From Comamonadaceae bacterium (GTDB taxonomy: Bacteria > Pseudomonadota > Gammaproteobacteria > Burkholderiales > Burkholderiaceae_C): 64,000 nt of DNA. The notes under the pieces were generated by a model, which saw only the letters and a program-made list of their open reading frames with translations, was not told the origin of the DNA and searched no databases. Both the position numbers and the translations under genes were made by a program. Below are positions 38,729 to 48,025 of this stretch, in pieces (position 1 is the first letter of the stretch; each line of letters begins with the position of its first letter). The stretch lies in contig CANGIQ010000008.1 in assembly GCA_947453965.1 (NCBI GenBank), positions 1 through 64,000 of the forward strand. Direction: 5' to 3'.

Positions 38729-39451
38729 ATGTTGACGATTAAAAATCTGGAAGCCGGTTACGGCAAAGTTCACGTGCTGCACGGCATTTCGCTGGATGTG
38801 CCCAAAGGCAAGGTGGTAACCCTGATTGGCTCCAACGGTGCTGGCAAAACCACCACCATGCGCGCCATCAGCGGCATGATCGCGCCCACCGCAGGCGAGA
38901 TCACGCTCAATGGCGAGCGCATCGATGGCATGGAGTCGTTTGCGATTGCCAAGCGCGGCTTGGCCCATTCGCCCGAAGGCCGCCGCGTGTTCGCCACCAT
39001 GAGCGTGACCGACAACCTCACCCTGGGTGCCTTTCCACGCTTGACGGGCAGCCGCCCCAAGGGCGATGTGGCCGGTGACTTGGACCGTGCGATGGACCTG
39101 TTTCCCCGCCTCAAAGAACGCCGCAACCAATTGGCCGGCACCTTGTCGGGCGGCGAGCAACAAATGCTGGCCATGGCCCGTGCTGTGATGTTGAACCCCG
39201 AAGTGGTGTTGCTCGACGAACCCTCCATGGGTTTGGCGCCTATCCTGGTGGAAGAGGTGTTCAAAATCATTGAGAACCTCAAAAGCCAAGGCGTGACCAT
39301 GTTGCTGGTCGAGCAGTTTGCTGCTGCTGCGCTCAATGTGGCCGACTACGGTTATGTGCTCGAAAACGGCCGCATTTCGGTGCACGGCGAAGCCAGCCGC
39401 TTGAAGAACGACCCGGCCGTCAAAGCTGCTTATCTGGGCGGTGGTCACTGA
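38729..39451 (+). CDS. LIV-type ABC transporter ATP-binding protein (LivF-like)
   Basis: A 240-aa ATPase with Walker A GSNGAGKTT, the LivF-type HSPEGRRVFATMSVTDNL Q-loop region, signature LSGGEQQMLAMARAV, Walker B VVLLDEPSMGLAP and H-loop LVEQ. It pairs with the ATPase half of the upstream fusion. A 7-bp stem CAGGCCA/TGGCCTG (39463-39496) after the stop may be a weak transcript end. Confidence 0.93.
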   Translation: MLTIKNLEAGYGKVHVLHGISLDVPKGKVVTLIGSNGAGKTTTMRAISGMIAPTAGEITLNGERIDGMESFAIAKRGLAHSPEGRRVFATMSVTDNLTLGAFPRLTGSRPKGDVAGDLDRAMDLFPRLKERRNQLAGTLSGGEQQMLAMARAVMLNPEVVLLDEPSMGLAPILVEEVFKIIENLKSQGVTMLLVEQFAAAALNVADYGYVLENGRISVHGEASRLKNDPAVKAAYLGGGH

Positions 39452-39551
39452 GGTCTGAGCCTCAGGCCACCTAGGGGTTTCCTCTTGTGTGGCCTGCTCA
39501 ACGAGCCCCAAGTCTCTATACTTGTTCAGGTTCTCAACGGCTCTGTTTTTC

Positions 39552-39977
39552 ATGACGCGCAATCACACCCACGCCCAGCCTGTGCCCGCCGAAGGGTACG
39601 CGGGCGATGTCTCGCCCGAGTTGGCCTACCAATGGCTGCAAAACGGCGACGCTGTGCTGATTGACGTGCGCTCAGACGCCGAGCGTGAATGGGTCGGCTT
39701 TGTCCCCGGCGCCGTGGCCGTGGCCTGGAAACAATGGCCCGGCATGGCCATGAACCCCTTGTTTGACGAAGCCATTGGCAATGCCGCCAACGGCCAAAAA
39801 GTGGTGTTGCTCTGCCGCAGTGGTGTGCGGTCCATCGCCGCTGCCAAACGCGCTACCGAACTGGGCATTGAGGCCTACAACATCCTCGAAGGCTTCGAGG
39901 GCGACGCCAATGAGAACGGCCACCGTGGTTTCAAAGGCGGCTGGCGCATGCGCGGCCTACCTTGGCGCCAAAACTAA
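39552..39977 (+). CDS. Rhodanese-like domain protein
   Basis: A 141-aa single-domain sulfurtransferase-fold protein. It has AVLIDVRSDAEREWVGFVPGAVAVAWKQWPG and the active-site loop CRSGVRS with Cys88, so it should accept persulfide sulfur. No signal peptide or second domain. ATG 39552 was chosen; an earlier in-frame start lacks homology. It lies 12 bases before coaX and the two are probably co-transcribed. Physiological sulfur acceptor unknown. Confidence 0.85.
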   Translation: MTRNHTHAQPVPAEGYAGDVSPELAYQWLQNGDAVLIDVRSDAEREWVGFVPGAVAVAWKQWPGMAMNPLFDEAIGNAANGQKVVLLCRSGVRSIAAAKRATELGIEAYNILEGFEGDANENGHRGFKGGWRMRGLPWRQN

Positions 39978-39989
39978 TTCCCAGCTGCC

Positions 39990-40772
39990 ATGACTTTCCT
40001 TGCGCTTGATGTGGGTAACACCCGCTTGAAATGGGCTCATTACGACCAGCCCGCGCCAGGCGCCAAGCTGTTGGGCCATGGTGCGGTGTTCTTAGAAAAC
40101 ATCGATCGCTTGGCCGACGAAGACTGGCGCGATTTGCCCGAACCCACGCAGATGCTGGGTTGCATCGTGGCAGGCGAGGCGATTCGCCGACGCGTCGAAG
40201 AACAAATGGAGCTGTGGGACTTCACCCCGCATTGGGCTGTCTCGTCGGCTGCCGAAGCGGGCATGACCAACGGCTACGACCATCCCACGCGCTTAGGCGC
40301 AGACCGTTGGGTCGCCATGGTTGGCGCACATGCCCGCATGGTGCAACAAACGCAAGCAGACAACCAAGCCCGTCGCCCCATGGTGGTGGTCATGGTGGGC
40401 ACGGCCGTCACGGTGGAGGCGATTGACGCCCAAGGCAAATTCTTGGGAGGCTTCATCTTGCCGGGCCACGGCATCATGCTGCGCGCGCTGGAGTCTGGCA
40501 CCGCCGGACTGCGTGTGCCCACCGGCGATGTGTGCGAGTTCCCCACCAACACCAGCGACGCCCTCACCAGTGGCGGCACTTATGCCATTGCCGGTGCCGT
40601 GGAACGCATGGTGCAACACGTGCGCCAACACTGCGGCGCCGAACCGCTGTGCTACATGACGGGCGGTGCAGGCTGGAAGATGGCGCCCAGCATGTCGGTG
40701 CAGTTTGAACTGATCGACACCTTGATCTTTGATGGCTTGCTTGAAATCGCGCAGCGTAGACTCGCGCTTTGA
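39990..40772 (+). CDS. coaX: Type III pantothenate kinase
   Basis: A 260-aa cytosolic enzyme for the first step of coenzyme A synthesis. The ASKHA fold is visible: phosphate motif [16 protein letters not shown] at the N-terminus, [26 protein letters not shown], and [22 protein letters not shown]. Length is normal. The type III enzyme needs a monovalent cation and is not feedback-inhibited by CoA, which may matter here given the many CoA-dependent enzymes. Confidence 0.9.
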   Translation: MTFLALDVGNTRLKWAHYDQPAPGAKLLGHGAVFLENIDRLADEDWRDLPEPTQMLGCIVAGEAIRRRVEEQMELWDFTPHWAVSSAAEAGMTNGYDHPTRLGADRWVAMVGAHARMVQQTQADNQARRPMVVVMVGTAVTVEAIDAQGKFLGGFILPGHGIMLRALESGTAGLRVPTGDVCEFPTNTSDALTSGGTYAIAGAVERMVQHVRQHCGAEPLCYMTGGAGWKMAPSMSVQFELIDTLIFDGLLEIAQRRLAL

Positions 40773-40809
40773 TTCTTCTCCCTGGCTGCGCGCAGCTTTT
40801 AGGACCGCT

Positions 40810-41802
40810 ATGACAATCCAACGCTCTCTTTCCATGTTCAAAAAATCACTGTTGGCACTGACCCTCACTTTGCTGGCCAGCGCAAGCACCCTGGCCCAAA
40901 CCTTTCCCTCCAAAACCATCAAGATCGTGGTGCCCAATGCGGCAGGTGGCGCGGCGGACATCACGGCGCGTACCGTGGGTCAAAAGCTGGCCGAGGCTTT
41001 GGGCCAAGCCGTGGTGATTGAAAACAAACCCAGCGCCGGCGGCATTGTGGCGGGCGAAATGGTGGCGCGCGCTGAGCCCGATGGCCACACCATGTTGCTG
41101 ATCTCGAGCGGCACAGCGGTCAGCGCCTCGCTGTTCAAAAGCCTGCCCTTTGACACCGTCAAAGACTTTACCCCCGTGTCCAAGCTGGCAACCTTCGATT
41201 TGGTGATTGCCTCTGCCGAAGGCGGGCGCTTCAAAACCTTTGCCGACTTGCTGGCCTATGGCCGTGCCAACCCCGGCAAGCTCAACATTGGCACGCCGCA
41301 AGTGGGCACCACCCAAAACTTGGCGGCTGAGTTGTTTTTGAGCTCATCGGGCTTGTCGGCGCAAATCGTGCCTTTCAATGGCACGCCGCCCGTCATCACG
41401 GCTTTGCGCGGTGGCAGTGTGGATGCCATGGTCGAAATCGTCGGCCCCTTGATGCCGCAAATCAAATCGAATGTGGTGCGTCCCTTGGCCTTGTTGGGTG
41501 ACAAACGTTCACCCAGCATGCCCGACGTGCCTGCCGCGCGAGAAGCCGGTGGCCCGTTGGCAAAATTCCAAGCCTCGTCTTGGAATGGCTTGGCCGTGCC
41601 CTCGCACACGCCCCGTGAGGTGGTGCTGCGCCTGAGCCGTGAAATTCAAGCCATCATGGACATGCCTGACGTCAAAAAGCGCTTGGCCGATGTCAACCTC
41701 AACGCCCAAGGCTCCACGCCAGAGCAAGCCGCCGAGGTGCTGGCCGCCGACATTCGCCGCTGGCATGAGGTGATCGTCAAAGCCAAAATCGACAAGCAAT
41801 AA
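40810..41802 (+). CDS. Bug/TctC-family periplasmic solute-binding protein
   Basis: A 330-aa receptor with signal peptide (core MFKKSLLALTLTLLASASTL) and motifs IKIVVPNAAGGAADITARTVGQKLAEALGQ and VVIENKPSAGGIVAGEMVA. ATG 40810 has the better upstream TTTAGGA; an internal ATG at 40834 would give a shorter signal sequence. No TctAB genes adjoin. The next gene is an amidohydrolase, so an N-acyl amino acid or related carboxylate is a plausible but unproven ligand. Confidence 0.9.
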   Translation: MTIQRSLSMFKKSLLALTLTLLASASTLAQTFPSKTIKIVVPNAAGGAADITARTVGQKLAEALGQAVVIENKPSAGGIVAGEMVARAEPDGHTMLLISSGTAVSASLFKSLPFDTVKDFTPVSKLATFDLVIASAEGGRFKTFADLLAYGRANPGKLNIGTPQVGTTQNLAAELFLSSSGLSAQIVPFNGTPPVITALRGGSVDAMVEIVGPLMPQIKSNVVRPLALLGDKRSPSMPDVPAAREAGGPLAKFQASSWNGLAVPSHTPREVVLRLSREIQAIMDMPDVKKRLADVNLNAQGSTPEQAAEVLAADIRRWHEVIVKAKIDKQ

Positions 41803-41867
41803 GGCCCTGCGCAGGGGGTGAAATCCCCGGATAGCGCGGGCTATTGCCTGCGGCTAGACTGAGGGTT

Positions 41868-43055
41868 ATGAAAGTCATCGACGCACTCGCACTCGAAGCC
41901 GCTGGCATAGTCGCCGTACGCCGCGACATCCACGCCCACCCCGAACTGTCCTTTGAAGAGCAGCGCACTGCCGATGTGGTGGCTGCCAAGCTCACCGAAT
42001 GGGGCATCGAGGTGCACCGTGGCATGGGGCGCACAGGCGTGGTGGGCGTTCTAAAAAACGGCACCAGCAACCGCACCATTGGCCTGCGCGCCGACATGGA
42101 CGCCTTGCCCATGCAAGAGTTCAACCAATTCCCCCACACCAGCCAACACGCCGGCAAGATGCACGCCTGCGGTCACGACGGCCATGTGGCCATGCTGCTT
42201 GCAGCGGCCCAGCATTTGTCGCGGGTTAAAAATTTTGACGGCACGGTGTACTTCATCTTCCAACCCGCAGAAGAGGGCGGTGGCGGTGCCCGCGAGATGA
42301 TGAACGATGGCTTGTTCACCCAATTCCCCATGCAAGCCGTGTTTGGCATGCACAACTGGCCGGGCTTGGAGGTGGGCAAGTTCGCTTTGAGCGCCGGGCC
42401 GGTGATGGCGTCGAGCAACGAATTCAAAATCACCATCCACGGCAAAGGCAGCCACGCTGCGCTGCCGCACAACGGGGTGGACCCGGTGCCGGTCGCCTGC
42501 CAAATGGTGCAGGCCTTTCAAACCATCATCAGCCGCAACAAAAAGCCGCTCGATGCAGGGGTGATCTCGGTCACCATGATCCACACCGGCGAAGCCACCA
42601 ACGTGGTGCCCGATGTGTGCGAAATGCAAGGCACGGTGCGCACCTTCAGCGTCGAGGTGCTCGACCTGATCGAGCAGCGCATGCGCGAGGTGGCGCAACA
42701 CACCTGCGCCGCTTTTGGCGCCACCTGCAGCTTTGAGTTTGAACGCAACTATCCGCCTACCGTCAACCATGCGGCGGAAACCGCGTTTGCCCAAGGTGTG
42801 ATGGCCAGTGTGGTGGGTGAACACAATGTGGTGGTGCAAGAGCCCACCATGGGCGCTGAAGACTTCTCGTACATGCTGCAAGCCGTGCCAGGGGCCTACT
42901 GCTTCATTGGCAATGGCGACGGTGTGCACCGCGAGATGGGGCACGGTGAGGGCCCGTGTACGTTGCACAACCCCAATTACGACTTCAATGACGACCTGAT
43001 TCCCTTAGGGGGGACTTATTGGGTGCGGTTGGTGGAGGCTTGGTTGGCTCAATAA
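41868..43055 (+). CDS. M20 family amidohydrolase (hippurate hydrolase-like)
   Basis: A 395-aa metalloenzyme of the M20D amidohydrolase group, which cleave N-acyl amino acids such as hippurate or IAA conjugates. Metal and catalytic motifs are RRDIHAHPELSFEE, GLRADMDALPMQE, MHACGHDGHVAML, QPAEEGGGGAREMM and GAEDFSYML. The internal dimerisation lid lies around residues 180-300. No signal peptide, so cytosolic. ATG 41868 gives the standard N-terminus. Exact substrate cannot be told. Confidence 0.9.
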   Translation: MKVIDALALEAAGIVAVRRDIHAHPELSFEEQRTADVVAAKLTEWGIEVHRGMGRTGVVGVLKNGTSNRTIGLRADMDALPMQEFNQFPHTSQHAGKMHACGHDGHVAMLLAAAQHLSRVKNFDGTVYFIFQPAEEGGGGAREMMNDGLFTQFPMQAVFGMHNWPGLEVGKFALSAGPVMASSNEFKITIHGKGSHAALPHNGVDPVPVACQMVQAFQTIISRNKKPLDAGVISVTMIHTGEATNVVPDVCEMQGTVRTFSVEVLDLIEQRMREVAQHTCAAFGATCSFEFERNYPPTVNHAAETAFAQGVMASVVGEHNVVVQEPTMGAEDFSYMLQAVPGAYCFIGNGDGVHREMGHGEGPCTLHNPNYDFNDDLIPLGGTYWVRLVEAWLAQ

Positions 43056-43085
43056 GCGGGGCAATTTTTTAAGTGTTACGGTAAA

Positions 43086-43108
43086 TTTATAATTCATTTT
43101 ATAATTCA
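43086..43108 (+). promoter_or_regulatory. Tandem TTTATAATTCA repeats overlapping two -10 boxes
   Basis: The 11-bp unit TTTATAATTCA occurs at 43086-43096 and 43098-43108, a 12-bp period, each containing a perfect TATAAT. It lies 11-33 bases before the HipH-like coding region. No clear -35 is seen. It may be a promoter and a tandem operator for the HTH domain of the downstream protein; that link is inference. Confidence 0.55.
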
Positions 43109-43118
43109 ATCTTTTGGA

Positions 43119-44468
43119 TTGAGCTTGACACATCACACAGACGCCTTACGCCTTCGCCTGGCGGCTGGCCCGAAGTCGGGGACGCAGATGGCCAAGGAAA
43201 TCGGCCTGAGTCAGCCGACGGTGACGCGTGCGCTTGCTGCGATGGGCGAAGACGTTGTCAAGACGGGGCAAAAAAAATCAACCCGCTATCTTCTGCGCGA
43301 TCACAGTCGCGGCTTTGCGGATACTCCCGTTTTTCGAGTGGATGCAGCAGGCAAAGTCAAAGAACTCGGTGTGTTGACACCTGTTCGGCCCGATGGCTAT
43401 GTTTTTACGCAATCCGATGGCCAACAAATACATAGCGATGCACTTCCGTGGTGGTTGCTGGATATGCGCCCACAAGGATTCCTCGGGCGTGCTTATGCGG
43501 CGCGTTATGCCTCTGATCTGGGCTTGCCTGGCACGCTCAAAGAGTGGACAGACAGCCATGCCATACGAGCCTTGCTGGTGCACGGTCACGACTTGGTCGG
43601 CAATTTATTGATCGGCACAAGCGCTAGAGACAAATTCATTCGCGCTCCAGAGCCCGAGTGCATCCGTGAGGTTGACAAAACAACGGCCTATCCCAGCTTG
43701 GCCATGGGTGCATCGGCGGGTGACTCACCAGGATCTTCCGCCGGTGGTGAGCAGCCCAAATTCACGGCGTATGTCGAGTTTGAAAAAGAAACGCGGCATG
43801 TCATTGTCAAATTCAGTGAGGCACAAAAAAGCCCCAACAGTCAGCGTTGGCGCGATTTGCTGCTGGCGGAACACATGGCGCTTGCCACACTCAGACAGGC
43901 AGGTATTGCTGCAGCGCACACAAGAATTTACGACGGTCAAGCACAACGGTTTTTGGAAGTGGAACGCTTTGACCGCGTAGGCGCTTGGGGTCGAAAAGCC
44001 GTGATATCACTTGCCTCACTTGACGCCGAATTCGTCGGCGCCGCGAATCAGCCATGGCCTGTCATCACCAAGGCGCTGGTCAAGCAAGGAGTGATCACGC
44101 AGCAATCTGCAGACATGGCAGGAGTGTTGTGGGCCTTTGGCGCCTTGATTGGCAATTCAGATATGCATGGCGGTAATTTGTCGTTCGTATCCGAGCATGG
44201 GCGACCTTACGAACTTGCGCCTGCTTACGATGTCACGCCCATGTCATTTGCCCCAACCAGCAGCGGAAGGTTGCCGCATGTCATTCATCCCATCACACCC
44301 CACGCCAGTGTGAGCCATGAAAATTGGCGCAAAGCACAACAGCTGGCCCAAACCTACCTCGCTTCGATCCGGGCTTCTAATGAATTCGGTCCAGAATTTC
44401 AAATTTGCGTTGAAGCGCTGCAAACGCACATCGACATAGCCAGCGCACAAATCAACCGACTTGCGTAA
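43119..44468 (+). CDS. HipA-like kinase with N-terminal HTH (HipH/YjjJ-like)
   Basis: A 449-aa protein combining a DNA-binding HTH (about 10-60: GTQMAKEIGLSQPTVTRALAAMG) with a HipA kinase fold. The SSAGGEQPKF loop is at 207-215, ATP Lys231 in VIVKF, catalytic GNSDMHGGNLSF (Asp348, Asn353) and metal Asp371 in PAYDVTP. This matches E. coli YjjJ (HipH), a toxin lacking a separate HipB antitoxin. No HipB gene adjoins. Start is uncertain: TTG 43119 or TTG 43125; no ATG gives the full HTH. Confidence 0.87.
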   Translation: MSLTHHTDALRLRLAAGPKSGTQMAKEIGLSQPTVTRALAAMGEDVVKTGQKKSTRYLLRDHSRGFADTPVFRVDAAGKVKELGVLTPVRPDGYVFTQSDGQQIHSDALPWWLLDMRPQGFLGRAYAARYASDLGLPGTLKEWTDSHAIRALLVHGHDLVGNLLIGTSARDKFIRAPEPECIREVDKTTAYPSLAMGASAGDSPGSSAGGEQPKFTAYVEFEKETRHVIVKFSEAQKSPNSQRWRDLLLAEHMALATLRQAGIAAAHTRIYDGQAQRFLEVERFDRVGAWGRKAVISLASLDAEFVGAANQPWPVITKALVKQGVITQQSADMAGVLWAFGALIGNSDMHGGNLSFVSEHGRPYELAPAYDVTPMSFAPTSSGRLPHVIHPITPHASVSHENWRKAQQLAQTYLASIRASNEFGPEFQICVEALQTHIDIASAQINRLA

Positions 44469-44478
44469 TTTCTACACG

Positions 44479-45126
44479 CTAATAAGCCGCCAACAACTGC
44501 CCCAAATGCGGCTTGTGCGCCGGTGCCGCGTAGGGCAACAGCAAGCCCAACACATGTTTGGCGCCGCGTAGCAAAGACTTTTGTGCGCTCTCGGGTTCCA
44601 GCGCATGGCGCGGGTCGCGCACATACTCGTAGCTCAGCCACCAGGTGAGCATGACCACCATGTGCGTGGCCGTCACCTCGCGTTCAGACGCGGTCATCTG
44701 CAGTACCTTGGCATGTTCCAGCCCGTCCAGCACAGCGCGAAATGCGGTGGTCTTGTGCAGCAGCGCGTCTTTGATGTGTGTCTCGAGCCGGCGGTTTTTG
44801 CTCAGCAAATCGTTCAAGTCGCGGTACAAAAAGCGGTACTGCCACACCAGCTCAAACAGCGTGTGCATGAAGAACCAAGCGTCCTCCACATCGTGCACGC
44901 CAGGCGCAGCCTCTAGCAGCTCGTGCAGCGCTGACTCATAGCGCACAAACAGCGCATTCACCAGCTCCTCTTTGGCCGGGTAGTGGTAATACAAATTACC
45001 CGGGCTGATGTTGAGCTCGGCCGAGATCAACGTGGTCGACACATTGGGCTCGCCAAAGCGGTTGAAGAGGTCTAGCGTGACCTCCAAAATCCGCTCTGCA
45101 GTCCGGCGTGGCGCTTTTTTAGCCAT
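44479..45126 (-). CDS. phaD: TetR-family regulator, PhaD-like
   Basis: A 215-aa regulator. The HTH at about residues 9-55 reads ILEVTLDLFNRFGEPNVSTTLISAELNISPGNLYYHYPAKEELV, closely following the PhaD pattern of Pseudomonas (GEPNVST, ISPGNLYYH). The ligand-binding domain fills the rest. It lies 35 bases after the phasin gene on the same strand, and PhaD controls phasins elsewhere, so assignment is supported by context. Convergent with the HipH-like gene with a 10-base gap. Confidence 0.75.
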   Translation of the reverse strand: MAKKAPRRTAERILEVTLDLFNRFGEPNVSTTLISAELNISPGNLYYHYPAKEELVNALFVRYESALHELLEAAPGVHDVEDAWFFMHTLFELVWQYRFLYRDLNDLLSKNRRLETHIKDALLHKTTAFRAVLDGLEHAKVLQMTASEREVTATHMVVMLTWWLSYEYVRDPRHALEPESAQKSLLRGAKHVLGLLLPYAAPAHKPHLGQLLAAY

Positions 45127-45161
45127 GTTTAATCGGCGTCTTAATCGGGGTCAGATCCCAA

Positions 45162-45641
45162 TTACTTCGCGGTCTTTTTCTTGGCCGCAGGTCGTTTGGC
45201 AGCCACCTTTTTTGCCGCTGTGGTTTTGGCTACTGGTTTGGCGGCAACTTTAGCCTTGGCGCCCAGTTGCTTTTCGAGCTGATCAATCCGTGCATGCAAG
45301 GCCTGCAGCTCGGCAGCAGAAGGAATGCCCAAACGCGTCAAGGCTTTGGCCACGCGGTCTTCAAAGATGTTTTCCAGCTTGTCCCATTGCCCAGTGGCAC
45401 GTTCGTTGAACTGATGCGCCACTTGGCTTACTTTTTGAGTCGCCTCGGCCAGTTTTTCTTCGGCGGTCACTTGCGCCTTGCGCTGCATGGTGATGCCGTC
45501 GTTCACCAGTTTTTCAAACGTCTTGGTGCCTTCTTGCTGGGCTTTCGAAAAAGCGCCCAAGCCCGCCAACCAAATTTGCTGGGCTTGTTCTTTCATGGCA
45601 TCGGTCATGGCAGAAGGGTCAAAGTGTGGCTTGGTCGACAT
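45162..45641 (-). CDS. Phasin-family PHA granule-associated protein (PhaF/PhaI-like)
   Basis: A 159-aa protein. The amphipathic phasin domain (about 10-110) includes QQIWLAGLGAFSKAQQEGTKTFEKLVNDG, followed by a leucine-zipper-like AELQALHARIDQLEKQL. The C-terminus is a lysine/alanine/proline tail (AAKPVAKTTAAKK... to KTAK) like the DNA-binding tail of PhaF. It would coat polyhydroxyalkanoate granules and perhaps link them to the nucleoid. No PHA synthase gene is in the window. Confidence 0.85.
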   Translation of the reverse strand: MSTKPHFDPSAMTDAMKEQAQQIWLAGLGAFSKAQQEGTKTFEKLVNDGITMQRKAQVTAEEKLAEATQKVSQVAHQFNERATGQWDKLENIFEDRVAKALTRLGIPSAAELQALHARIDQLEKQLGAKAKVAAKPVAKTTAAKKVAAKRPAAKKKTAK

Positions 45642-45754
45642 GGTGGGCTTTCATAAAAACGGTAGCGCAACTTTAACGTGTTGAACCGTGGTTTGTCCAA
45701 GGAATTCGCTTCACACAGCGTCGATAGAATGCCAAAAAGAAAGGTGCTCAACCC

Positions 45755-46294
45755 ATGTTCCAACAGATCTCCAAATTACTGATCGCAAGCAGCATCGCAT
45801 TGCTGTCATTCCAATCCCATGCGCTTGACAGCACGACCCGCAATGGCAATTTGCTCGCTATGGGCCTGCCTGCCTTTGCCGCTGGCATGAGCTTTCTTAA
45901 TGACGACACCGAAGGCGTGGTGCAACTCATCAAGTCCGAAGCCGTCACGCTGGGTATTGTGGAAGTGCTCAAGTCCAGCACGCACCAAATGCGCCCCGAT
46001 GGCAGCGACAACAAGAGCTTTCCCTCGGGTCATGCCGCCGTGGCGTTTTCTGCCGCGCAGTACATGCAAATGAAAGGCGGCTGGGAATATGGCGCCCCCG
46101 CCTATTTGGCCGCCAGCTATGTGGCCTATGCACGTGTAGACGCCCGCAAACACCACTGGCGCGACGTGGCTGCGGGCGCTGGCACCGGTATGTTGACCAC
46201 CTATTACTTCACCGACGCCAACTCAGACCGTCGTCTGGGCATGAGCTGGACCGGGCGTTCAGCCTCGTTGTTGTACCAGCAGCCTATCAAGTAA
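45755..46294 (+). CDS. PAP2-family phosphatase
   Basis: A 179-aa lipid-phosphatase-type protein with a signal/membrane segment (LLIASSIALLSFQSHA). The three PAP2 motifs are KSSTHQMRP (Lys73, Arg80), PSGH (90-93) and RVDARKHHWRDV (Arg127/Arg131, His134). It is small and, beyond the N-terminus, weakly hydrophobic for a PAP2 enzyme. Next to DgkA and UppS, an undecaprenyl or diacylglycerol pyrophosphate substrate is plausible. Confidence 0.82.
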   Translation: MFQQISKLLIASSIALLSFQSHALDSTTRNGNLLAMGLPAFAAGMSFLNDDTEGVVQLIKSEAVTLGIVEVLKSSTHQMRPDGSDNKSFPSGHAAVAFSAAQYMQMKGGWEYGAPAYLAASYVAYARVDARKHHWRDVAAGAGTGMLTTYYFTDANSDRRLGMSWTGRSASLLYQQPIK

Positions 46295-46302
46295 AGCCAA
46301 CC

Positions 46303-46659
46303 ATGTCTTACCTACAGGGCCGCATGCGCAGCGTGGGTTTTGCCTTGCAAGGCCTGCAAGCCCTGTGGGCTACCCAGTCCAATGTGCGCATTCATGCGGT
46401 GGCCACGCTGTGCGTGGTGGCTGCGGGTGGGTACTGCCAAATCAGCCGCAGCGACTGGCTGGCGCTGGTGCTGGCCATTGCTCTGGTGTGGGTGGCTGAG
46501 GCGCTTAACACAGGCATTGAATGGGCAGTGGACCTCGCCTCGCCTGAGCACCATCCCTTGGCTGGCAAAGCCAAAGACGTGGCAGCCGCAGGCGTGCTCC
46601 TCGCCAGCCTGGCTGCGGTGGTGGTGGGATTGCTGGTGTTTGTGCCTTATTTGCTTTAA
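46303..46659 (+). CDS. dgkA: Diacylglycerol/undecaprenol kinase, DgkA family
   Basis: A 118-aa inner-membrane kinase with three hydrophobic segments. The active-site motif is AEALNTGIEWAVD (Glu66, Asn69, Glu73, Asp77), followed by HHPLAGKAKDVAAAGV. Gram-negative DgkA phosphorylates diacylglycerol; the neighbouring UppS, PAP2 and glycan genes also allow undecaprenol as substrate. It starts 8 bases after the PAP2 gene. Confidence 0.88.
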   Translation: MSYLQGRMRSVGFALQGLQALWATQSNVRIHAVATLCVVAAGGYCQISRSDWLALVLAIALVWVAEALNTGIEWAVDLASPEHHPLAGKAKDVAAAGVLLASLAAVVVGLLVFVPYLL

Positions 46660-46740
46660 AGCGCACATTTCATGTGTATGCCGAAGGCGCATCCTCAAGT
46701 CGGGACGAGTTTTTGAGTAAACTCCTCAAAAGTAAAACAA

Positions 46741-47243
46741 ATGACCGACTCCGACAAGCCCTCCATCGCCTGGTACGCCGTACACACCAAGCCCCGCCAA
46801 GAAGCCCGTGCGCTCGAAAACCTGCTGAACCAAGGCTTTGAGTGCTTTTTGCCGATGATGGAGGTTGAAAAAGTTCGCCGCCAAAAGGTCAGCCGCGTCA
46901 CCGAGCCCATGTTCAGCCGCTATTTGTTTATCCGGCTCAACGACGTCAACCACAATTGGTCGCCCATCCGCTCCACCCTGGGCGTGAGCAAATTGGTCAG
47001 CTTTGGCCATGTGCCTGCCAAAGTGCCCGCCGAATTCATTCACTTCTTGCGTGACGCACCGCCCGCTGCAGTGGCCCGCTTGTTTGTGCCTGGCGACAAT
47101 GTGCGCATTGCTTACGGCCCCTTGGCTGGGCTAGAAGGCGTGTACCAAGCGCACGATGGCGAAACCCGCGCCTTTGTGTTGGTCGAGCTCTTAGGCCAGC
47201 CCCAAAAACTCAAACTCGCCATCGAGTCGCTCGCTGCCAACAC

Positions 47244-47247
<4 letters not shown>
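46741..47247 (+). CDS. RfaH/NusG-like transcription antiterminator
   Basis: A 168-aa NusG-superfamily elongation factor. The NGN domain (about 9-105) reads AWYAVHTKPRQEARALENLLNQGFECFLPMM and MFSRYLFIRLND; the KOW-containing C-terminal domain starts near FVPGDNVRIAYGPLAGLEGVYQ. Housekeeping NusG normally sits beside secE and is longer, so this is a specialised paralog. RfaH (162 aa) is the closest characterised type. An exact ops element lies 6.2 kb downstream on the same strand. No clear Shine-Dalgarno precedes the ATG. Confidence 0.88.
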
Positions 47248-48020
<773 letters not shown>

Positions 48021-48025
48021 CTACA

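Noticed and set aside
41803-41867. Several short stems before the M20 amidohydrolase gene, considered as a riboswitch
   Set aside because: The stems (CCCTGC/GCAGGG, GGGG/CCCC) are short and no known riboswitch core is recognised in the 65-base spacer.
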